Shown here: one piece after another, positions 25,826 to 35,495 of the stretch
Layout: every line of letters starts with the position of its first letter
Position numbering within the stretch: position 1 is the first letter of the stretch
Assembly (NCBI GenBank): GCA_963695985.1
Contig: CAVOIC010000010.1
Coordinates: 1-64,000 of the forward strand
Length of the DNA: 64,000 bases
Direction of reading: 5' to 3'
Source: DATBVX01 sp963695985
GTDB lineage: Bacteria; Pseudomonadota; Gammaproteobacteria; Steroidobacterales; Steroidobacteraceae
Position numbers and translations under genes: made by a program
The notes under the pieces: model-generated
Database searches by the model: none
What the model was told of the DNA's origin: nothing
What the model saw: the letters and a program-made list of their open reading frames with translations, nothing else

Positions 25826-28681
25826 ATGTTCGCGATCGATTACAAGGATCTGGGCACGCCGGCAGCCGCTGACGGCAAGCCGGTGGAAATCGAGATCGAC
25901 GGCGTTGCCGTCACGGTCCCCGAAGGCACTTCGCTGATGCGGGCGGCGGCGCTCGCAGGCGTGCAGGTGCCGAAGCTGTGTGCCACCGATACGTTAAAGG
26001 CATTTGGTTCCTGCCGCTTGTGCCTGGTCGAAATCGAGGGCCGGCGCGGCTACCCGGCCTCCTGCACCACGACGGTCGCGCCGGGCATGAAGGTCCGCAC
26101 GCAGTCAGAGAAGCTGACGCAGCTGCGGCGCGGCGTGATCGAGCTGTACGTGTCCGAGCACCCGCTCGACTGCGACACGTGTCCCGCCAATGGTCATTGC
26201 GAGCTGCAGGACATGGCCGAGGCGGTTGGCGTGACCGATTCGCGTTACACGCCGCGCGGCGCACCGCGGGTCGCGGCAACCAAGGACGTGAGCAACCCGT
26301 ACTTCAGCTTCGATCCGGACCTGTGCATCGTGTGCTCACGCTGCGTGCGTGCGTGCGATGAGGTCCAGGGCACCTTCGCGCTCACTATCGAGAATCGCGG
26401 CCTCGCCTCGCGGGTCTCGGCGAGTCAGCACGAATCGTTTCTTGATTCAGAGTGCGTTTCGTGCGGAGCCTGCGTCGAGTCATGCCCGACCGGAGCGCTC
26501 TTTGAGAAGTCACTCGCGGTTCTCGGTCAGGCAGAACGCGCGGTCAAGACCACGTGCGGCTATTGTGGCGTCGGCTGCTCGTTCGAAGCCGAATTGCGCG
26601 GCAGCGGCAAGGACGTCGAAGTGGTGCGCATGGCGCCGGATCGTGCAGGCCATGCGAACCAGGGACACGCCTGCGTGAAGGGCCGTTTCGCCTACGGCTA
26701 TGCGACCCACCCGGATCGAGTCACGCAGCCTCTGATGCGAGCGAGCATCAGCGATCCGTGGGTCGCGACCACCTGGGACGAGGCGATTGCTCACGCCGCG
26801 CGCGAATTCAAGCGCATCCAGGAGAAGTACGGACTATTCGCTGTGGGCGGCATCACTTCCTCGCGTTGCACGAACGAAGAGACCTTCCTGGTGCAGAAGC
26901 TCGTGCGCGCTGCGTTCCACAACAACAACGTGGATACCTGCGCGCGCGTCTGCCATTCACCGACCGGCTACGGACTCAAGCACACGCTGGGCGAGTCTGC
27001 GGGCACGCAGGCATTCACGTCGGTGGCCAAGGCCGACGTGGTGATGATCATCGGCGCCAACCCCAGTGAGGCGCATCCGGTGTTCGCATCGCGAATGAAG
27101 CAGCGGCTGCGCGAGGGCGCGAAGCTGATCGTGGTCGATCCGCGCGTCATCGGTATGGTGCATTCGCCGCACATCGAGGCGGACTACCACCTGCAGCTGC
27201 GCCCCGGCACCAATGTCGGCGTCATCAATTCCCTGGCGCACGTCATCGTGACCGAGGGTCTGACGAAAGAGGACTACATCGCCGAACGCTGCGAACCGCA
27301 GGCCTACCAGGCCTGGAAGAACTTCGTGTCCGAACCGCGTAACTCGCCCGAGGCCATGGAGAGCATCACGGGTGTTCCGGCGAGCTCGGTGCGAAGTGCG
27401 GCACGTCTCTATGCCCGGGCGCGCAACGCCGCCATTTACTACGGCCTCGGCGTGACCGAGCACAGCCAGGGCACGACCATGGTGATGGGCATCGCGAATC
27501 TCGCAATGGCGACCGGCAATCTCGGCCGTGAAGGCGTCGGCGTGAGCCCGTTGCGGGGCCAGAACAATGTGCAGGGCGCCTGCGACATGGGCTCCTTCCC
27601 GCACGAGTTCAGCGGCTACCGACACGTCTCCGACGCCAGCGCGCGCAAGCTCTTCGAATCTGCCTGGGGTGTCAGCCTGCTCGGCGACCCGGGCCTGCGC
27701 ATTCCCAACATGTTCGAGGCGGCACTCGACGGCAGCTTCAAGGGCATGTACATCCAGGGCGAGGACTTCGCGCAGTCCGATCCCAACACGCAGTACGTCG
27801 CGGCGGCGCTGTCCGCGATGGAATGCGTCGTGGTGCAGGACCTGTTCCTGAACGAGACCGCGCGCTACGCGCACGTGTTCCTGCCGGGCTCATCGTTCCT
27901 GGAAAAGGACGGCACCTTTACCAATGCCGAGCGGCGCATCTCGCGGGTACGCAAGGTCATGGAGCCTCTCGCCGGACTGCAGGACTGGGAGATCACGGTC
28001 AAGCTCGCCAACGCGCTCGGTTACCCGATGAGCTACAGCCATCCGTCCGAGATCATGGATGAGATCGCTGCGTTGACGCCGACGTTTACCGGCGTCACCT
28101 ACGAGAAGCTCGAACGGCTCGGCAGTATCCAGTGGCCCTGCAATGAGCGCGCGCCCGAGGGCACAACCACGATGCACGTGGGCCAGTTCGTGCGCGGCAA
28201 GGGCAAGTTCTACCTCACCGAATATGTCCCGACCAGCGAGCGCACCAACAGCCGTTACCCCCTGATCCTGACCACCGGCCGCGTACTCGCGCAGTACAAC
28301 GTCGGTGTCCAGACGCGTCGCACGGCCAACGCCGCATGGCACTCCGAGGACCGGCTCGAGATTCATCCACACGATGCCGAGGCGCGGGGCCTCAACGATA
28401 GTGACTGGGCTGGAATCGCCAGTCGTGCCGGTGAGACGGTGATGCGTGTGACGGTGACCGAGCGGGTCGAGCCCGGCGTCGTGTACACGACGTTCCACTT
28501 TCCCGAATCCGGAGCCAATGTGGTCACGACCGAGAACTCCGACTGGGCGACCAACTGTCCGGAGTACAAGGTGACGGCCGTGCAGGTCGTGCGCGTAAGC
28601 CCGGGCGATGCCTGGGCGGCCCGCACGCGGCGAGAGCGCGTGACCCGGACCGGCAAGCCCAGGGAAGCGGCTCAGGCCTGA
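25826..28681 (+). CDS. fdsA: NAD-dependent formate dehydrogenase, alpha (molybdenum) subunit
   Basis: Catalytic subunit of 951 residues oxidising formate to CO2. The N-terminal [2Fe-2S] ligands are Cys52, Cys63, Cys66 and Cys80, a NuoG-type cluster is held by His112, Cys116, Cys119 and Cys125, two ferredoxin clusters by Cys167/170/173/177 and Cys210/213/216/220, and the cluster next to the cofactor by Cys244, Cys247, Cys251 and Cys283. The molybdenum ligand is Cys376 (RVCHSPT), so this is the cysteine and not the selenocysteine form; no in-frame UGA is present. It needs bis-MGD cofactor sulfurated by FdhD, encoded next. Confidence 0.95.
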   Translation: MFAIDYKDLGTPAAADGKPVEIEIDGVAVTVPEGTSLMRAAALAGVQVPKLCATDTLKAFGSCRLCLVEIEGRRGYPASCTTTVAPGMKVRTQSEKLTQLRRGVIELYVSEHPLDCDTCPANGHCELQDMAEAVGVTDSRYTPRGAPRVAATKDVSNPYFSFDPDLCIVCSRCVRACDEVQGTFALTIENRGLASRVSASQHESFLDSECVSCGACVESCPTGALFEKSLAVLGQAERAVKTTCGYCGVGCSFEAELRGSGKDVEVVRMAPDRAGHANQGHACVKGRFAYGYATHPDRVTQPLMRASISDPWVATTWDEAIAHAAREFKRIQEKYGLFAVGGITSSRCTNEETFLVQKLVRAAFHNNNVDTCARVCHSPTGYGLKHTLGESAGTQAFTSVAKADVVMIIGANPSEAHPVFASRMKQRLREGAKLIVVDPRVIGMVHSPHIEADYHLQLRPGTNVGVINSLAHVIVTEGLTKEDYIAERCEPQAYQAWKNFVSEPRNSPEAMESITGVPASSVRSAARLYARARNAAIYYGLGVTEHSQGTTMVMGIANLAMATGNLGREGVGVSPLRGQNNVQGACDMGSFPHEFSGYRHVSDASARKLFESAWGVSLLGDPGLRIPNMFEAALDGSFKGMYIQGEDFAQSDPNTQYVAAALSAMECVVVQDLFLNETARYAHVFLPGSSFLEKDGTFTNAERRISRVRKVMEPLAGLQDWEITVKLANALGYPMSYSHPSEIMDEIAALTPTFTGVTYEKLERLGSIQWPCNERAPEGTTTMHVGQFVRGKGKFYLTEYVPTSERTNSRYPLILTTGRVLAQYNVGVQTRRTANAAWHSEDRLEIHPHDAEARGLNDSDWAGIASRAGETVMRVTVTERVEPGVVYTTFHFPESGANVVTTENSDWATNCPEYKVTAVQVVRVSPGDAWAARTRRERVTRTGKPREAAQA

Positions 28682-28711
28682 CACGGTCAGTCGATCGCAG
28701 CGGCCGCAGAC

Positions 28712-29557
28712 ATGGCGAGTCGTGATCCGGCGCAAGTCGAACGGGGCGTCGCGCCCGATGCCGCACATGCGCGCGTCGAGCTCACCGTCGAGCGCTGGGT
28801 CAACGGGCGGCAGCGGCGCGAGAGCGACGTGGTTGCCGAGGAATTCCCGGTTGCGCTCATCTACCACGGGGTGCCGCACGTCGTGATGCTGGCGACGCCC
28901 GCCGATCTCGAAGACTATGCGGTGGGGTTCACGCTGAGTGAAGGCCTGGTTGCCAAGCCCGAGGAGATCCGCTCCGTCGAAGTCGAGGCCGGCCGTTTCG
29001 CGATTGACATTCGCATCTCCATCGCCTCGGAACGCTTCTCGGCCCTGCTGCAGCAGAGGCGCAATCTCACCGGCCGCACCGGCTGCGGCTTATGCGGTGC
29101 CGAGACGGTCGAGCAGGCGATTCGCACTCCGGCGCCGTTGTCGGGCGGACCGGTGGTTTCGGTCGCGGCCCTGCACGCGGCAATGACGCAGTTGGGATCA
29201 CTCCAGCCACTGAATGCGCGCACCGGCAGCGTGCACGCCGCGGCGTGGGCTCTGCCGGGCGGTGGGATTCGTTACGTGCGCGAGGACGTCGGTCGGCATA
29301 ATGCGCTTGATAAGGTGCTTGGAGCCGTCATCCGCGCCGGAGAGGTGCCCGGGAGTGGTTATCTCCTGATCACCAGCCGCGCGAGCTACGAAATGGTCCT
29401 GAAGAGTGCAACGGTGGGCGTGGCCTTCCTGGCCGCCATCTCCGCGCCGACCTCGCTGGCAGTGGATCTCGCTGCCCGCTGTGGCCAGACACTGGTGGGC
29501 TTCACCCGGCCTGAGCAGCACGTCGTGTACGCGGGCGCGGAGCGATTAGTGCAATGA
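28712..29557 (+). CDS. fdhD: formate dehydrogenase accessory sulfurtransferase FdhD
   Basis: FdhD/FdsC, 281 residues, transfers sulfur from the IscS cysteine desulfurase to the molybdenum cofactor of formate dehydrogenase. The sulfur-carrying CxxC pair is Cys125 and Cys128 (RTGCGLCG), and the GDP/cofactor-binding stretch VREDVGRHNALDKVLGA and the TSRASYEMV segment match the family. The N-terminal 25 residues are extra. Its stop overlaps the start of fdsD by 4 bases. Loss of this gene normally abolishes formate dehydrogenase activity, so the operon is self-sufficient for this maturation step. Confidence 0.94.
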   Translation: MASRDPAQVERGVAPDAAHARVELTVERWVNGRQRRESDVVAEEFPVALIYHGVPHVVMLATPADLEDYAVGFTLSEGLVAKPEEIRSVEVEAGRFAIDIRISIASERFSALLQQRRNLTGRTGCGLCGAETVEQAIRTPAPLSGGPVVSVAALHAAMTQLGSLQPLNARTGSVHAAAWALPGGGIRYVREDVGRHNALDKVLGAVIRAGEVPGSGYLLITSRASYEMVLKSATVGVAFLAAISAPTSLAVDLAARCGQTLVGFTRPEQHVVYAGAERLVQ

Positions 29558-29784
29558 ATCCGCAGCGCCTAATTACGATGGCCAACGAGATCGGAGCCTT
29601 TTTTGCGGCCACGCCGGACCGCGAACAGGCGGTGCGCGACATCGCGAGTCACCTGAAGCGCTTCTGGGATCCACGCATGCGCCGGGAAATCGTGGCGCTC
29701 TATCGGCACGGCGGTGAAGGGCTGGAGGATTCCGTGCGCAAGGCAATTGCGCTGCTCGCGGAGGAATCGGCCCCCGCGGCCTGA
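29554..29784 (+). CDS. fdsD: formate dehydrogenase, delta subunit
   Basis: Small protein of 76 residues of the FdsD type (RLITMANEIGAFFA, then HLKRFWDPRMRREIVALY). In related enzymes it stabilises the complex or assists maturation and carries no cofactor; no cysteine is present. Translationally coupled to fdhD and last of the operon. It converges with the zinc-ribbon gene 8 bases further on, and no terminator hairpin is visible between them. Confidence 0.9.
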   Translation: MNPQRLITMANEIGAFFAATPDREQAVRDIASHLKRFWDPRMRREIVALYRHGGEGLEDSVRKAIALLAEESAPAA

Positions 29785-29792
29785 CTGCGGCC

Positions 29793-30152
29793 CTATTTCT
29801 GTGCTGCCGGCGCTGCGTTCGGCGAATAGACTTCCACGGCCAGGCTGAAGGTGCGCTGCTCGGACGGCTGCAGGGCTCCGACCCCGACAACGCGCCGTGT
29901 CAGCTCCTGGCCTCGATCGTCACGGATCGAGAGCACTACCGAGAACTCCCACGCTTCCCCGCCTGAAGGGTGTTGGATCGTCCCCTCCACGAGCAGTGGC
30001 ACCTTAGTCCGTTGTGGCCGCTTGTGCGCCTCGGCGCCGAAACGCAGGTGGTGGTCACAGGCCGGGCAGACCGTGGCGCTTTCGAGAATCGTTGCCTTGC
30101 AGTGCGGACAGGTCCTCGTCCGGCCCGGAAGCAACGAGCGCACGCCGCTCAT
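29793..30152 (-). CDS. zinc-ribbon protein of unknown function
   Basis: Protein of 119 residues. The N-terminus has two CxxC pairs (Cys15/Cys18 in CPHC and Cys29/Cys32 in CPAC) spaced as a rubredoxin-like zinc ribbon. The rest is a predicted beta-sandwich (WEFSVVLSIRDD, RRVVGVGALQPSEQRTFSLAVEV). No enzyme motif is seen. Its start overlaps the stop of the bactofilin gene by 4 bases, so the two are made together, suggesting a partner in polymer assembly or cell-envelope organisation. That role is inferred from position only. Confidence 0.8.
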   Translation of the reverse strand: MSGVRSLLPGRTRTCPHCKATILESATVCPACDHHLRFGAEAHKRPQRTKVPLLVEGTIQHPSGGEAWEFSVVLSIRDDRGQELTRRVVGVGALQPSEQRTFSLAVEVYSPNAAPAAQK

Positions 30153-30661
30153 GAGACGTTGCCGTCACCCTTGGCGATACTCAAAGGACGCGTGCCGGAC
30201 TGCTCCGTCCAACCGAACTCGACTTGTCCTCGCATGCGCGATCCGGCGGCCACGGTGAGCGAGCCGGCCTTGACGTCCCCCGCAAGCACTCCCGTCTCGA
30301 GCAGCTCGACTCGCGTCGCGCCTTCGATATTGCCGTGCAGTTCGCCGCCGACGACGACCGTCTGGGCCCGGACCTGGCCGGTGAGATGGGCACCCGCGTC
30401 GATGGTCACATTGCCCTGCACGCTGACGTCGCCCTTGAAGCGGCCAGCAATACGTACATGCCCGCTGCCCTCAATCTTGCCCTCGATTGTCAGGTCGGAG
30501 GCGATCACCGATTCCTTCGGCTCGGCCCGGTCGCGTACGCGGCGGGCGTCCGTGCTGAGCGGCACGGCAGCCGGCTTCTCACTTTCGCGCACGGGGTGTT
30601 CGCGCGCCGAAAGCGGAGCAGGGCCGGTGGGTGTCGAAGACGGTTCTTTCCAGAGCGCCAT
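30149..30661 (-). CDS. bactofilin family protein
   Basis: Polymer-forming cytoskeletal protein of 170 residues. A proline-rich, disordered N-terminus of about 55 residues leads to a bactofilin core of right-handed beta-helix repeats (SDLTIEGKIEGSG, GRFKGDVSVQGNVTIDAGA, GELHGNIEGATRVEL) with hydrophobic residues at regular six-residue spacing. Bactofilins assemble without nucleotide into filaments that scaffold wall-modifying enzymes. ATG 30661 is preferred because GGGGAGG lies 10 bases upstream; the frame runs open to 30760. It is followed by the zinc-ribbon gene. Confidence 0.88.
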   Translation of the reverse strand: MALWKEPSSTPTGPAPLSAREHPVRESEKPAAVPLSTDARRVRDRAEPKESVIASDLTIEGKIEGSGHVRIAGRFKGDVSVQGNVTIDAGAHLTGQVRAQTVVVGGELHGNIEGATRVELLETGVLAGDVKAGSLTVAAGSRMRGQVEFGWTEQSGTRPLSIAKGDGNVS

Positions 30662-30881
30662 GGCTGAATCCTCCCCCTGAATCCTGAGAGCGTAAGAACC
30701 TTCATGGTAACCCCTCGCGGTTCGAGCGGTAGTCCGAAGATTGTCGTGCACTGCAGACATGCGGGGCGACCCGGTGGTTCCGGGCCCCTGAGGGCCGTTC
30801 AGCCTGTCTGCGGCCCATATATAGAGGAGTCAGGGGGTGGCGGGTGGGCCCGGGGGTCTTCGCATGCACTCTTCATGCCCG

Positions 30882-30910
30882 TTGACAGGGTCCAGGCTGG
30901 AAATCAGAAT
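30882..30910 (+). promoter_or_regulatory. promoter of tRNA-tuf-secE-nusG operon
   Basis: TTGACA, 17-base spacer and CAGAAT, ending 18 bases before the first base of tRNA-Tyr. Perfect -35 and spacing; -10 matches four of six positions. The 267-base gap from the bactofilin start (30662-30928) holds this promoter; nothing else was recognised there. Confidence 0.72.
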
Positions 30911-30928
30911 ACGCGGCTCGTTTTTCGC

Positions 30929-31014
30929 GGAGGGGTACCCAAGCGGCCAACGGGAGCAGACTGTAAATCTGCCGGCTCATGCCTTCGTAGGTTCGAATCC
31001 TACCCCCTCCACCA
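30929..31014 (+). tRNA. tRNA-Tyr (GUA)
   Basis: Acceptor stem GGAGGGG pairs with CCCCTCC, a long variable arm (class II) is present, and anticodon stem GCAGA/TCTGC encloses loop CTGTAAA with anticodon GTA. CCA is encoded. First gene of the tRNA-tuf transcript. Confidence 0.96.
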
Positions 31015-31076
31015 GCCGAGTGGTGCGGGTGGCGAAGGCCGGCAGCGGATCGGGTGATTGGGAGAGGCTGTGCGCT

Positions 31077-31150
<74 letters not shown>

Positions 31151-31191
31151 CATCAGTCTGAAAGCGTGGGGCCCTGACGAGCGAGTCCCAC

Positions 31192-31267
31192 GCCCACGTA
31201 GCTCAGTCGGTAGAGCACGTCCTTGGTAAGGACGAGGTCACCGGTTCGATTCCGGTCGTGGGCTCCA
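31192..31267 (+). tRNA. tRNA-Thr (GGU)
   Basis: Acceptor stem GCCCACG pairs with CGTGGGC, anticodon stem CGTCC/GGACG encloses TTGGTAA with anticodon GGT, and the T arm CCGGTTCGATTCCGG is standard. CCA is encoded. It is 69 bases before the first tuf gene. Confidence 0.96.
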
Positions 31268-31336
31268 CGACATTCCTTGAGCCCGAGGCCCTCGCCTCGA
31301 GGCGGGTAGAAACCTAACACGCAGAGGACTACTGCT

Positions 31337-32527
<1,191 letters not shown>

Positions 32528-32535
32528 GTTTCCGC

Positions 32536-32611
32536 AGGCCAGTAGCTCAATTGGCAGAGCGGCGGTCTCCAAAACCGCAGGTTGGGGGTTCGATTCCCTC
32601 CTGGCCTGCCA
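32536..32611 (+). tRNA. tRNA-Trp (CCA)
   Basis: Acceptor stem AGGCCAG pairs with CTGGCCT, anticodon stem GCGGT/ACCGC encloses CTCCAAA with anticodon CCA, and the T arm is standard. CCA is encoded. It sits 8 bases after tuf copy 1 and 19 bases before secE, so one transcript likely yields tRNA and both mRNAs. Confidence 0.96.
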
Positions 32612-32630
32612 ACGCGCGACTTTTCGTGAC

Positions 32631-33008
32631 ATGACAGAACCAGTTGAAACAGGCGCCGGCGCCCTCGACATCGCCAAGCTCGCGCTCGGAATTCTGGTCG
32701 CGATCGGCGGCCTGGCCGCGTTCTATTACCTGGGCGACCAGACGCCGGCGATTCGCTGGCTAGCGGTACTCGTCGGGCTCGGCGTCGGCGCGGCGATCGC
32801 TCTGCAGTCGCACTTTGGCCGCGAATTCCGCCAATTCGTCCAGACCGCGCGGGTCGAGCTGCGCAAGGTGGTCTGGCCGAACCGCCAGGAGACGGTGCAG
32901 ACGACGATTGTCGTATTCGTGTTCGTGATCGTGTCCGGCGTGTTCTTTTGGCTGCTGGACATCCTGCTGGGGTGGCTCACCAAACAGCTCACGGGCCAGG
33001 GGAGTTGA
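32631..33008 (+). CDS. secE: preprotein translocase subunit SecE
   Basis: Inner-membrane subunit of the SecYEG channel, 125 residues. Three hydrophobic segments are visible (LALGILVAIGGLAAF, WLAVLVGLGVGAAIAL, and the last with VVFVFVIVSGVFFWLLDILL); the conserved cytoplasmic stretch ARVELRKVVWPNRQET precedes the third. ATG 32631 was chosen because it follows tRNA-Trp; the open frame upstream lies in tuf. Length and three-segment layout are those of gammaproteobacterial SecE. The stop overlaps the nusG start. Confidence 0.95.
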   Translation: MTEPVETGAGALDIAKLALGILVAIGGLAAFYYLGDQTPAIRWLAVLVGLGVGAAIALQSHFGREFRQFVQTARVELRKVVWPNRQETVQTTIVVFVFVIVSGVFFWLLDILLGWLTKQLTGQGS

Positions 33009-33544
33009 TGATGTCGTTGCGCTGGTACGTGGTGCACGCGTACTCGAATTTCGAGCACAAGGTGGCCGAGTCGCTCAAGGAGCGTATCAAGCGCCATGGG
33101 CTGGACAGCAAGTTCGGCGAAATCCTGGTGCCGACCGAGGAAGTGGTCGAAATGCGCGACGGGCAGAAGCGCAAGAGCGACCGCAAGTTCTTCCCCGGCT
33201 ACGTGCTGGTACAGATGGAGATGGATGAGGACACCTGGCACCTGGTGAAGGAAGTGCCGAAGGTGCTCGGCTTCATCGGCGGCACCAGCGACAAGCCGGC
33301 GCCGATCACCGACAAGGAAGCGATGTCGATCCTGCGCCGCGTGGAAGAGGGCGTGGACAAGCCGCGGCCGAAGGTGCTGTTCGAGCCGGGCGAGGTGGTG
33401 CGCGTGACCGATGGTCCGTTCAACGACTTCAACGGTGTGGTCGAATCGGTGAACTACGAGAAGAACCGCCTGCAGGTGGCGGTGCAGATCCTCGGCCGCT
33501 CTACGCCGGTGGAGCTGGATTTCAGTCAGGTGGAAAAGGCGTAA
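33008..33544 (+). CDS. nusG: transcription termination/antitermination factor NusG
   Basis: NusG, 178 residues, binds RNA polymerase and couples it to Rho or to ribosomal protein S10. The NGN domain (RWYVVHAYSNFEHKVAESL, FFPGYVLVQMEM) is followed by the C-terminal KOW domain (GEVVRVTDGPFNDFNGVVE). Two adjacent ATG codons, 33008 and 33011, are possible starts; the first overlaps the secE stop by one base and the SD GGGGAG lies just before. Part of the secE-nusG pair, followed by rplK. Confidence 0.95.
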   Translation: MMSLRWYVVHAYSNFEHKVAESLKERIKRHGLDSKFGEILVPTEEVVEMRDGQKRKSDRKFFPGYVLVQMEMDEDTWHLVKEVPKVLGFIGGTSDKPAPITDKEAMSILRRVEEGVDKPRPKVLFEPGEVVRVTDGPFNDFNGVVESVNYEKNRLQVAVQILGRSTPVELDFSQVEKA

Positions 33545-33584
33545 CGGGGAGCCTCACGGCGTTTGGACCCGCACAAGGTGCAAC

Positions 33585-34016
33585 ATGGCTAAGAAAGTTC
33601 AGGGCTACATCAAGCTGCAGATTCCTGCAGGGCAGGCGAATCCGAGCCCGCCCGTGGGGCCGGCACTCGGCCAGCAGGGCGTGAACATCATGGAGTTCTG
33701 CAAGGCCTTCAACGCGCAGACCCAGAAGATTGAGAAGGGCCTGCCGACACCGGTCGTGATCACGGTCTACAGCGATCGCAGCTTCACATTCATCCTCAAG
33801 ACACCGCCGGCCTCGGTGCTGCTGCGCAAGGCGCTGGGCATTGAAAAAGGGAGCGGCACACCCAATACGGCGAAAGTCGGAAAAGTCACCCGCAAACAGC
33901 TCGAAGAGATCGCCAAGCTCAAGATGCCGGACCTCACCGCGGCAGACTTGGACGCGGCGGTGCGCACGATCGCGGGCAGCGCTCGCAGCTCGGGCATCGA
34001 TGTGGAGGGGGTCTGA
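33585..34016 (+). CDS. rplK: 50S ribosomal protein L11
   Basis: uL11, 143 residues, forms the GTPase-associated stalk base with 23S rRNA. N-terminal domain KLQIPAGQANPSPPVGPALGQ with the flexible proline-rich hinge, and the RNA-binding C-terminal domain ending GTARSMGI-like (here RTIAGSARSSGIDVEG). Length is typical. First of the L11 pair, one base ahead of rplA. Confidence 0.95.
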   Translation: MAKKVQGYIKLQIPAGQANPSPPVGPALGQQGVNIMEFCKAFNAQTQKIEKGLPTPVVITVYSDRSFTFILKTPPASVLLRKALGIEKGSGTPNTAKVGKVTRKQLEEIAKLKMPDLTAADLDAAVRTIAGSARSSGIDVEGV

Positions 34017-34017
34017 C

Positions 34018-34713
34018 ATGCCGGCCGCAGCCAAGCGTATTCAGGCCTGGAAGACGAAGCTCGTTCCGGGCAAGCAGTATTCGATCGATGAGGCCATCTC
34101 GCTCGTCCAGGAATTCGCCAAGGCGAAGTTCTCCGAGTCGGTGGATGCCGCAGTGAATCTCGGCATCGACGCCAGCAAGTCGGACCAGCAGGTGCGCGGT
34201 TCGACCGTGATGCCCCACGGCATCGGCAAGACGGTCCGGGTCGCCGTGTTCACGGGCGGCAAGAATGCGGATGCCGCGCGGGAAGCGGGCGCGGACATCG
34301 TCGGCCTGGAGGATCTGGCCGCCAAGGTGAAGGCGGGCGAGCTCAATTTCGACGTGGTGATCGCGAGTCCCGACGCGATGCGCGTCGTCGGCCAGCTGGG
34401 CCAGATTCTTGGTCCGCGTGGCCTGATGCCGAATCCCAAGGTCGGCACGGTGACGCCGGATGTCGCCGGCGCGGTCAAGAACGCCAAGGCGGGCCAGGTG
34501 CGTTATCGCGTCGACAAGGCCGGGATTATTCACTGCCCGATCGGCAAGGCGAACTTCGAGCCGCAGAAGCTGAAGGAGAACCTGGTGGCGCTGTTGCACG
34601 ATCTGCAGAAGCACAAGCCTTCGACCTCGAAGGGCGTGTTTCTCAAGAAGCTCACCGTGTCCTCGACGATGGGGCCCGGTGTGTCCGTGGATCAGGCGAG
34701 CCTGAATCTTTGA
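34018..34713 (+). CDS. rplA: 50S ribosomal protein L1
   Basis: uL1, 231 residues, L1-stalk protein and, in E. coli, translational repressor of rplK-rplA. Conserved TVMPHGIGKT (N-terminal), LMPNPKVGTVTPDV (RNA-contacting) and VSSTMGPGV at the end are all present. ATG 34018 follows the rplK stop by one base; an in-frame upstream ATG lies inside rplK and is not used. No separate promoter was seen ahead of it. Confidence 0.95.
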   Translation: MPAAAKRIQAWKTKLVPGKQYSIDEAISLVQEFAKAKFSESVDAAVNLGIDASKSDQQVRGSTVMPHGIGKTVRVAVFTGGKNADAAREAGADIVGLEDLAAKVKAGELNFDVVIASPDAMRVVGQLGQILGPRGLMPNPKVGTVTPDVAGAVKNAKAGQVRYRVDKAGIIHCPIGKANFEPQKLKENLVALLHDLQKHKPSTSKGVFLKKLTVSSTMGPGVSVDQASLNL

Positions 34714-34728
34714 ACGATTTGATGGAAA

Positions 34729-34858
34729 GCCGCTGCCGCGAGGCAACGGTGCCGTCGAAGACCGCAGGTGGGTTTGACGGACCCTTAATGACGACAACCT
34801 GCGCAGATGGTGTTACCCGAGTCAGTGTTCACTGGTGAAGGTCACCATGCAAAAAGGG
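34729..34858 (+). ncRNA. ribosomal protein L10 leader
   Basis: The 200-base gap before rplJ has the pattern of an L10 autoregulatory leader: GAAGACCGCAGGTG at 34757-34770, whose CGCAGGT can pair with ACCTGCG at 34797-34803, followed by CAGATGGTG. In the family, L10 with L7/L12 binds this structure to repress rplJL translation. Boundaries are approximate. Confidence 0.72.
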
Positions 34859-34913
34859 CGGATGCAAACGGAAAGGCGTCCGGTGGTGGTTGATCTTCAA
34901 GCAGGAGTAGCAC

Positions 34914-35447
34914 ATGCCTTTGAATCTTGAAGATAAGAAAGCTCTCGTTGCCGAAGTGAATGCGGTGGCGGCGAAGGCGCTATCGGTCGTGGGCGCGGAA
35001 AACCGCGGTCTCACAGTGGCGCAGATGACCGAGCTGCGCGCGAAAGCGCGTGCGCAAGGCGTCTTCATGCGTGTGGTCAAGAACACGCTGGCTCGCAAGG
35101 CTGTCACCGGCACGCCGTACGAGTGCATCAGCCCGGCGCTCAAGGGCCCGCTGGTGCTCGCGTTCTCGAAGGACGATCCAGGCGCTGCCGCCCGCGTCGT
35201 CAGGGCGTTTGCCAAGGATCACGAGAAGCTGGTGGCGACGCTCGTGTCGCTGGGTGGCCAGCTGCTGGGACCGAAGGAAATCGAAAAGGTCGCCAGCCTG
35301 CCGACTCGCGAGCAGGCAATCGCCAAGTTGATGGGCCTGATGAAGGCGCCCATCTCGAAGTTCGTGCGCACGCTGGCTGAGCCGCAGGCGAAGCTGGTGC
35401 GGACCATCGCTGCCATTCGCGATCAGAAGCAGGCGGCGGCGGGTTGA
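34914..35447 (+). CDS. rplJ: 50S ribosomal protein L10
   Basis: uL10, 177 residues, base of the L7/L12 stalk. N-terminal domain with NLEDKKALVAEV and MRVVKNTLARKAV for rRNA contact, C-terminal helix binding L7/L12 dimers. AGCAGGAG immediately precedes ATG 34914. It is preceded by its leader and followed by rplL. Confidence 0.95.
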   Translation: MPLNLEDKKALVAEVNAVAAKALSVVGAENRGLTVAQMTELRAKARAQGVFMRVVKNTLARKAVTGTPYECISPALKGPLVLAFSKDDPGAAARVVRAFAKDHEKLVATLVSLGGQLLGPKEIEKVASLPTREQAIAKLMGLMKAPISKFVRTLAEPQAKLVRTIAAIRDQKQAAAG

Positions 35448-35495
35448 GCGCACATCGTATCGGGTAACTCAGAAGCAATTTTTCCGGAGACCAAA

